From Thiocapsa sp. UBA6158 (lineage in GTDB: Bacteria > Pseudomonadota > Gammaproteobacteria > Chromatiales > Chromatiaceae): a DNA stretch of 17,261 nt. Made by a program: the position numbers and the translations under genes. The DNA lies in NCBI RefSeq assembly GCF_002423035.1, contig NZ_DIUM01000086.1:1-17261 (forward strand), read 5' to 3'. The notes below the pieces were generated by a model. It had not been told where the DNA came from. It was given only the letters and a program-made list of their open reading frames with translations, and ran no database searches. Below are positions 1 to 4,666 of the stretch, piece by piece. Numbering within the stretch: the stretch's first letter is position 1; each line of letters opens with the position of its first letter.

Positions 1-534
1 GAGCGTCTGGCCAAGCTGGCCGGCGGTGTGGCGGTCGTAAAGGTCGGCGCCGCGACCGAGATCGAGATGAAGGAGAAGAAGGCCCGTGTCGAAGACGCCC
101 TCCACGCCACCCGTGCGGCGGTCGAGGAAGGTATCGTCCCCGGCGGCGGTGTGGCCCTGATCCGTGCCATCGGCGCGGTCGTCAGCCTGAAGGGCGCCAA
201 CAGCGACCAGGATCTCGGCATCGCCATCGCCCGCCGCGCCTTGGAAGAGCCGCTGCGTCAGATCGTCACCAACGCCGGCGACGAGGCCTCAGTGGTCATG
301 AGCAAGGTCGCCGAGGGCACCGCCAGCTTCGGCTACAACGCGGCCAGCGGCGAGTACGGCGACATGATGGACATGGGCATCATCGATCCGACCAAGGTCA
401 CCCGCACGGCGCTGCAAAACGCCGCGTCCATCGCCGGCCTGATGATCACTACCGAAGCCATGGTGGCCGATGAGCCCAAGAAGGAGAAGGGTGCCGCTGC
501 ACCGGGCGGCGGCATGGACGATATGGACTACTAA
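1..534 (+). CDS. groL: Chaperonin GroEL (Hsp60), C-terminal part
   Basis: This is the last 177 residues of the large chaperonin subunit, which forms double heptameric rings and folds proteins in an ATP-driven cage with GroES. The reading frame is open from base 1, so the 5' part (about two thirds of the usual 545 residues) lies outside the window. The visible part begins near E. coli residue 367 and includes the VEDALHATRAAVEEG block, whose Asp corresponds to the ATP-hydrolysis residue Asp398. The equatorial-domain segments ALEEPLRQIVTNAG and GIIDPTKVTRTALQNAASIA follow. The C-terminal tail is short and ends GGGMDDMDY, instead of a longer run of GGM repeats. A hairpin follows about 50 bp downstream. 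Identity is certain; whether groES lies upstream cannot be seen. Confidence 0.97.
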   Translation, partial: ERLAKLAGGVAVVKVGAATEIEMKEKKARVEDALHATRAAVEEGIVPGGGVALIRAIGAVVSLKGANSDQDLGIAIARRALEEPLRQIVTNAGDEASVVMSKVAEGTASFGYNAASGEYGDMMDMGIIDPTKVTRTALQNAASIAGLMITTEAMVADEPKKEKGAAAPGGGMDDMDY

Positions 535-581
535 GCAGGCAGCGGGCTGCGTCGTCGTTTTTCGTCGACACACCCGTCATG

Positions 582-607
582 CGCGCCCCGCAAAACAGCG
601 GGGCGCG
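582..607 (+). terminator. GC-rich hairpin downstream of groEL
   Basis: The arms CGCGCCCCGC and GCGGGGCGCG form a perfect 10-bp stem around the loop AAAACA, 47 bp after the groEL stop. No T-run follows directly, so this is either a terminator lacking a U-tract or a 3'-end stabilising hairpin of the groEL mRNA. It is the strongest hairpin between groEL and the next gene. Confidence 0.5.
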
Positions 608-745
608 TGCATCCAACCCACACCCCAAACGGCTTGTCGACGTACGCAGCCCATTTTCCTCACGAGATGCCATACTTGATTTGAGGACTGAGTCCTTCGT
701 CAGGTAACGCATTCGACAGTGTACCCCCCTCACCCGAGCACCTGC

Positions 746-759
746 CCTGTCCGGACAGG
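746..759. promoter_or_regulatory. 14-bp perfect palindrome in the leader of the DUF6629-like gene
   Basis: CCTGTCCGGACAGG is its own reverse complement. It sits 5 bp upstream of the AAGGAG ribosome binding site (765-770) of the next gene. A shorter dyad, AGGAC-TGA-GTCCT, lies at 684-696. The position fits an operator or a leader hairpin that could mask the ribosome binding site. The binding protein is unknown. The half-site spacing does not fit the gammaproteobacterial LexA box. Confidence 0.35.
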
Positions 760-777
760 CCACGAAGGAGTTGGATA

Positions 778-1488
778 ATGTGCTTCAACGCCACGTCCAG
801 CTTCCTCGCCGCAGCCGTACTCATCCCCGCAGGTTTGTACACGCTTCATGCCGCGCGTCACGTCAACAGCCACTATCGGCTCTTGGCCGCTTTCCCTCTT
901 CTGTTTGGTGTCCAGCAGGCGTTGGAGGGCGTGTTGTGGCTGGAGATACTCCCGGATGCCGCCGGAGAGATCGGCGGCCTTGCCTTCGGCAGTGCGCTCG
1001 GCTTCCTGTTTTTTGCCTATTTTCTTTGGCCGGGGCTCGTACCGCTGGCGGCTTGGCGGGTCGAGCCGCCGGGACTGCGCCGCAGGGTCTTCGCCGCGGC
1101 GGCAATCATGGGCGGTCTCTTGGGCGGATCGCTATTTCTGCCCTTGATCATCAATCCGGATTGGCTCCAGGTCTTCATCATCAGAGGCTCGATCCTCTAC
1201 CACCCGCAACTCATCTACGACCCCTGGATGGATCGGGAGGTCGTGCGGGCGATCTACGCCCTGATCGTCGCCGTCCCCCTGATCGGATCGTCGGACAGGA
1301 TGGTACGAGACTTCGGGGTTCTGATCCTCGGCTCGGTGATCGTCAGCACCCTGGCGTTCGGTTATGCCTTCGTCTCCATCTGGTGTTTCTTCGCGGCCCT
1401 GCTCTCCGCGTACCTGGTCGTGCGTCTGCCGAGATGCGAATCGGGCGGGCCGGTGGTCCATCGTCCGGGTTCGTCCCGCGTCGGTTAG
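778..1488 (+). CDS. Multi-pass membrane protein, DUF6629-like
   Basis: This encodes a 236-residue integral membrane protein of unknown function. The start is the ATG at 778, supported by AAGGAG seven bases upstream. The N-terminus MCFNATSSF, the following LLFGVQQALEGVLWL block and the C-terminal FVSIWCFFAALLSAYLVV block resemble the family I know as DUF6629. About six or seven hydrophobic segments are visible (roughly residues 7-24, 35-58, 68-95, 102-125, 155-172 and 180-220). There is no cleavable signal peptide. The gene is probably monocistronic: a hairpin follows groEL, a palindrome precedes its ribosome binding site and a hairpin with a short T-run follows its stop. The family assignment is from memory of the motif; no activity can be assigned. 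Confidence 0.85.
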   Translation: MCFNATSSFLAAAVLIPAGLYTLHAARHVNSHYRLLAAFPLLFGVQQALEGVLWLEILPDAAGEIGGLAFGSALGFLFFAYFLWPGLVPLAAWRVEPPGLRRRVFAAAAIMGGLLGGSLFLPLIINPDWLQVFIIRGSILYHPQLIYDPWMDREVVRAIYALIVAVPLIGSSDRMVRDFGVLILGSVIVSTLAFGYAFVSIWCFFAALLSAYLVVRLPRCESGGPVVHRPGSSRVG

Positions 1489-1527
1489 CGCAGCCTCGGG
1501 ATCAAATCACCCTCCTTCCGAGCCGGA

Positions 1528-1558
1528 CGCCGGATGCTTTGCGCTATCCGGCGATTTT
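1528..1558 (+). terminator. Probable intrinsic terminator of the DUF6629-like gene
   Basis: The arms CGCCGGAT (1528-1535) and ATCCGGCG (1546-1553) give an 8-bp stem with a 10-base loop. ATTTTC follows immediately. It lies 40 bp after the stop codon and before the convergent cytochrome remnant. Confidence 0.6.
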
Positions 1559-1648
1559 CATCGCGCGACTGGCCACCCTTTATCGTCGCGCCCCCTGGTC
1601 CGCGAGCGTTGAGCCGCGATCCAATGAAGTCGGTCAGTGCGAGATCGC

Positions 1649-2272
1649 CTATCCATCCGACGGCAATCGGGACATGTCATCGATGACGACCTGGATATCC
1701 TCGTCCCGATCGTCCTTGCTCACCTCCCACATCTCCGGATTAGCATTGCGACGCTTGCCCCTACGCATGTCGTGCATCTGGCGCAGGAGATAGAGATAGT
1801 GCTGTCCAGCGACGCGCGGATAGAAATTGGTCGCATCCCCTTCACCCGCCGGACCGTGACACTCCACACAGTCGCGCTCCTAGAGCGACCGACCTCGCTC
1901 CAGGTCCGTTCCCGGGCCGATCCCGTGCTCCTCGGTTACGGATAATGCGCTCAGATACGCGGCAATGTCCGCAAGCTCCTGCGTCGTGACGACATGCTCT
2001 TCGGCGAAGGGATACATCTTGCGATTGTCGCGGATACCGGCACCGACGTCGGCCAGTTGCTTGATCAAGACCGAGGCATGTTGCCCGGCCAGACGCGGGT
2101 AGGTCCCGTCGACCTCCCCGAGCGCCTCCATGCCGTGACATCCCTGACAGACCGCGAAGGCGATCGCGCCCAGCAGCGGATCCCCCTTCGCCTGAAGCGC
2201 GAGGGGCTTTTCGCCGCGCCTCTCGTTCCACACGTAGCCGGGCGATTCGAAGCCCCGAGGATGATTCCAACA
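1649..2272 (-). pseudogene. Interrupted tandem-haem cytochrome c (c4-like), 5'-truncated
   Basis: One minus-strand frame encodes two class I cytochrome c domains. The first has CQGCH (2135-2149) and a candidate Met ligand in NRKMYPF. The second has CVECH (1856-1870) and a candidate Met in NANPEMW. Both share the pattern YPRLAGQH / YPRVAGQH followed by a helix, as in c4-type dihaem cytochromes, which pass electrons to oxidases or other periplasmic enzymes. A TAG at 1880-1882 splits them in the same frame, after ERGRSL and before ERDCVECH, where a Tyr or Gln codon is expected. At the 5' side the only possible start is a GTG at 2231-2233. No signal peptide is encoded upstream in any frame, so the product could not be exported for haem attachment. 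I read it as a degraded gene. A sequencing error could explain the amber codon but not the missing leader. Confidence 0.8.
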
Positions 2273-2576
2273 CCATCGTACACCGACTCTCCCTAAGTTG
2301 GATCTATGAGGGACAGTCCTATGGGGTCCGGCTTGCTATCAACATTGGTTGTCATTGATGATTGTCAATTTTCGTTGACGCGAATGTTAGTGAAGGGCGT
2401 AGGAGCCGCCTCCGAAGACGTTCGGAATCGGGAGGCCGTCGGTCACGGGTGATCGCTCTGCTCGCAGCAGGGTCGCGCGCGACCGAGACTTGCTTGAAAT
2501 CGGCGCTCGGGTTCCTGACTCTTCTCCGAGACCCGAGGATCCAAGACATGTCCGAAACCACAAGAGGAGACGACCG
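2273..2576. other. Intergenic control region between cytochrome remnant and DUF4399 gene
   Basis: About 300 bp without a gene. It is AT-richer around 2341-2390 than its surroundings. It holds an FNR-like dyad (2355-2368) overlapping two TTGTCA words (2349-2354 and 2362-2367), and a 14-bp palindrome GGTCGCGCGCGACC at 2471-2484. It ends with a ribosome binding site GAGGA (2564-2568) for the gene at 2577. An AGGGAG on the minus strand (2294-2289) may be the leftover ribosome binding site of the lost cytochrome start. The plus-strand frame is open from 2490 but shows no protein-like sequence before residue 30. Confidence 0.5.
2355..2368. promoter_or_regulatory. FNR/DNR-like binding site
   Basis: TTGATGATTGTCAA matches the Crp/Fnr-family consensus TTGAT-N4-ATCAA at nine of ten defined positions (G in place of A at the start of the right half). 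It lies between two divergent units, about 75 bp upstream of the likely original cytochrome start and 209 bp upstream of the DUF4399 start. Oxygen- or nitric-oxide-responsive control of a cytochrome would make sense, but this is inferred from one site. Confidence 0.4.
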
Positions 2577-3020
2577 ATGAGGAAAAGAAGCACGACACGG
2601 GTATCACTGTCCCTGCTGATCGCCGCGGGCTTAACCCTCGGCACCTTCGGCGCGGGGGCCGCCGTGGAACGCACCGCCGCACCCGAGGGGGCCAAGGCGT
2701 ACATCATCACGCCCGAGGACGGCTCGACCGTGCCGCAGACCTTCGTCGTGCGCTTTGGGCTTTCGGGGATGGGGGTTGCACCGGCGGGCGCGGATCTCCC
2801 CAAGACGGGACATCATCATCTGCTGGTCGACATGGACAGCCTGCCGCCGCTCGATCAACCGATCAGCGCCGACATCCTGCATTTCGGGGGCGGCCAGACG
2901 GAGACCGAGCTGACGCTGCCGCCGGGCGAGCACACCTTGCAGATTCTCTTGGGCGACAAGAACCACATTCCGCATGATCCGCCGATCATCTCGGAGCGGA
3001 TCACCGTGACGGTCGAGTAG
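2577..3020 (+). CDS. Exported DUF4399 domain protein
   Basis: This encodes a 147-residue secreted protein. The ATG at 2577 is preferred over an upstream in-frame start at 2490 because GAGGA sits eight bases before it and a signal peptide begins there: a positive MRKRSTTR, a hydrophobic stretch at about residues 9-27 and probable cleavage after GAGAA near residue 29. The mature part is a single DUF4399 domain with TGHHHLLVD, HFGGGQTETELTLPPGEHT and LLGDKNHIPHDPPI, which are the family hallmarks. The His-rich motifs suggest metal binding, but no function is established for the family as far as I know. It is transcribed divergently from the cytochrome remnant and convergently with the small membrane protein that follows. 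Confidence 0.88.
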   Translation: MRKRSTTRVSLSLLIAAGLTLGTFGAGAAVERTAAPEGAKAYIITPEDGSTVPQTFVVRFGLSGMGVAPAGADLPKTGHHHLLVDMDSLPPLDQPISADILHFGGGQTETELTLPPGEHTLQILLGDKNHIPHDPPIISERITVTVE

Positions 3021-3053
3021 ACCGACCGCCGCGGGCTCTGCGTGCGCCACGGA

Positions 3054-3065
3054 CCGAGCGCTCGG
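3054..3065. repeat. 12-bp palindrome between convergent genes
   Basis: CCGAGCGCTCGG is a perfect palindrome in the 121-bp gap between the DUF4399 gene and the converging small membrane protein gene. It could contribute to a bidirectional stop, but there is no T-run and the stem is short. Confidence 0.25.
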
Positions 3066-3141
3066 CGGGGTTCGCACCATCTGCGATCGGCACGTCGACC
3101 CGCCCGAGACCGTCGCTGGAAGCTGACCGGACGCTGTTGGA

Positions 3142-3516
3142 CTAGCGGTCGGCGCCCATCACCAAGCGTTCGACGTCGGCGATACGGATCTCTCGGCCAT
3201 CCGAGGTCACGAATCGCCGGCCGTCGACACTGCCGCGTCTGACCTCGTAGTGCGTGACCTCTCCGGTGTTGGCATTGACCACCTGAACAGGGATGATCTC
3301 CCGATCACGATCCCAATCCCGAACAAGAAGCGACAGACTCCCGAGCAACATGGTCCCGAGTAGGACATAGGCGAGCGGGCGGATCAGCGCCGGGGGAATC
3401 AGAGGCGGACGCGACGCTATGAGGCCGGCGGCCTCGCGAGAGCGCATGATGCGTGCGCGGATCACCAGATAGGCGCCGAGAATGACGGCAGCGGTAAGGA
3501 GGAGTTTCCAGATCAT
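3142..3516 (-). CDS. Small membrane protein of unknown function
   Basis: This encodes a 124-residue protein starting at ATG 3516. Two hydrophobic segments are visible, at about residues 4-19 and 48-64, separated by a basic loop (residues 20-40, rich in Arg). A soluble C-terminal part of about 60 residues follows, with VVNANTGEVTHYEVRRG and FVTSDGREIRIADVERL. The latter looks like small beta strands that might form a compact domain. The ribosome binding site is weak. It converges with the DUF4399 gene and is divergent from the ankyrin lipoprotein across 114 bp, which contains the palindrome ACCGGCCGGT (3535-3544). I do not recognise the family. The coherent amphipathic and hydrophobic layout supports a real gene. 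Confidence 0.7.
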   Translation of the reverse strand: MIWKLLLTAAVILGAYLVIRARIMRSREAAGLIASRPPLIPPALIRPLAYVLLGTMLLGSLSLLVRDWDRDREIIPVQVVNANTGEVTHYEVRRGSVDGRRFVTSDGREIRIADVERLVMGADR

Positions 3517-3630
3517 GGCGTTTACGTTAGCACGACCGGCCGGTTCGGACAGCCCATACGCGCGCTGCGGGGTCTGGACAGGCGACCGCGGCAGACGGCC
3601 CCGCTGCGGCGAGTCCGGAGCGCAGGCAGT

Positions 3631-4296
3631 ATGAAGAACTCGGTTCCGACTCTGATGCTGACGGCAGCGCTATCGCTTGCGGGCTGTACCGAACCTGCTG
3701 CGCCGACGGTCAATCTGCACCGGGCGGTCGAGATCGGAGATCTCGACCAAGTCTCGCGTCATATCGACTGGAAGAGCAACCTCGATCTGCCTGATGCGCA
3801 CGGCGACCCGCCTCTGCACGTCGCCGCCCGCGCCGGTCGTGTCGCCATCACGCGGGAACTCGCCCGCAAGGGCGCGGATATCGGAGCGCTGAACGCCGCG
3901 GGAAAGACCCCGCTCGAGGTCGCGCTCGAGCATGGACGCACGCGGGTCGCGAGCATGCTCATCGACCAAGGCGCGCCGCTCGATGCGCAGGGCATGCTGG
4001 TGGCGCTGGTCGAGGCGGGAGTGATCGACCGCGATACCTTGAATTTCCTCGTCAACGAGGGCGCACAGCTCGACGAGCCGGATCCACACGGGGATGCGCC
4101 GCTGCACGTCGCCATTCGAAACGGGCATCTCGAGACGGTACGGCGACTCATCCTCGCGGGTGCCGATGTGAATCAAGCCGCCGGTGACGGTCGCCTGCCG
4201 CTGCGGATTGCGCGAGAATCGGCGCCCGGGCGCGACGCCCGGTTTATCGTCTCGTCCCTCGAGCGCAACGGTGCGAGGGCCGACCCACCCCCTTGA
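3631..4296 (+). CDS. Ankyrin-repeat lipoprotein
   Basis: This encodes a 221-residue secreted lipoprotein. The N-terminus MKNSVPTLMLTAALSLAGC is a lipoprotein signal with lipobox LAGC and lipidated Cys19; Thr at +2 fits the outer membrane or periplasmic face. Residues 27-220 form about six ankyrin-type repeats, seen as PLHVAARAGR, TPLEVALEHG, PLHVAIRNGHLETVRRLILAGADVN and LPLRIARES. The repeat at about residues 122-153 is degenerate. GGAG lies ten bases before the ATG. Ankyrin stacks bind partner proteins; the partner is unknown. The gene heads a likely three-gene unit, with the 95-residue protein 23 bp downstream and the P-type ATPase after it. A role beside the pump is inferred from position only. 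Confidence 0.87.
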   Translation: MKNSVPTLMLTAALSLAGCTEPAAPTVNLHRAVEIGDLDQVSRHIDWKSNLDLPDAHGDPPLHVAARAGRVAITRELARKGADIGALNAAGKTPLEVALEHGRTRVASMLIDQGAPLDAQGMLVALVEAGVIDRDTLNFLVNEGAQLDEPDPHGDAPLHVAIRNGHLETVRRLILAGADVNQAAGDGRLPLRIARESAPGRDARFIVSSLERNGARADPPP

Positions 4297-4319
4297 CAGA
4301 CACGCACAGGAGCGTCCGC

Positions 4320-4607
4320 ATGACCGAACGGATCGAAGATCTGACGGTAAACTACACGGAAGACGGCATCGACACGACCAAGGAGATCGACAAGGTCGTC
4401 CTCTCCAAGGGAAGTTGGACCACGATCCTCTTTCGCTACCAGGATTGGGACCGGGCGAAGGAGGCGTACGGTGCGGACAAATATACGATCCGCCGCTATC
4501 AGAAGCGCGGCGGCGAGTACCGACAGCAGTCGAAGTTCAACATCTCCAGCCGTGCCCAGGCCCAGGCACTCGTCGAGGCCCTGCAGGGTTGGTTGACCGA
4601 CGACTGA
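4320..4607 (+). CDS. Conserved-looking small soluble protein, unknown function
   Basis: This encodes a 95-residue charged, soluble protein with no signal peptide or membrane segment. The ATG at 4320 is chosen over a TTG at 4293 because AGGAG (4308-4312) lies seven bases before it. The sequence contains TVNYTEDGID, SKGSWTTILFRYQDWDRA and YTIRRYQKRGGEY, followed by a helical C-terminus with QAQALVEALQGWL. The pattern suggests a small alpha/beta fold. It reminds me of uncharacterised proteins found in other Proteobacteria, but I cannot name a family. It lies between the ankyrin lipoprotein and the ATPase on the same strand, so co-expression is likely. Confidence 0.78.
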   Translation: MTERIEDLTVNYTEDGIDTTKEIDKVVLSKGSWTTILFRYQDWDRAKEAYGADKYTIRRYQKRGGEYRQQSKFNISSRAQAQALVEALQGWLTDD

Positions 4608-4666
4608 TCGGGCTGGAAGGCTGAGCACCGGTGCGCGAGCCCGGTGACCGACACCGAGGACGGCCG

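Noticed and set aside
746..759. LexA (SOS) box reading of CCTGTCCGGACAGG
   Set aside because: CTGT and ACAG are only four bases apart. The gammaproteobacterial LexA site needs eight.
771..1793. 340-codon plus-strand ORF starting just before the DUF6629-like gene
   Set aside because: It is in another frame, with Arg/Gly/Pro-rich product and no support. The 778 frame has the ribosome binding site and recognisable motifs.
1842..2276. 144-codon minus-strand ORF with an ATG near the expected cytochrome start
   Set aside because: It is a different frame from both haem motifs and shows no signal peptide or haem motif. It does not rescue the cytochrome N-terminus.
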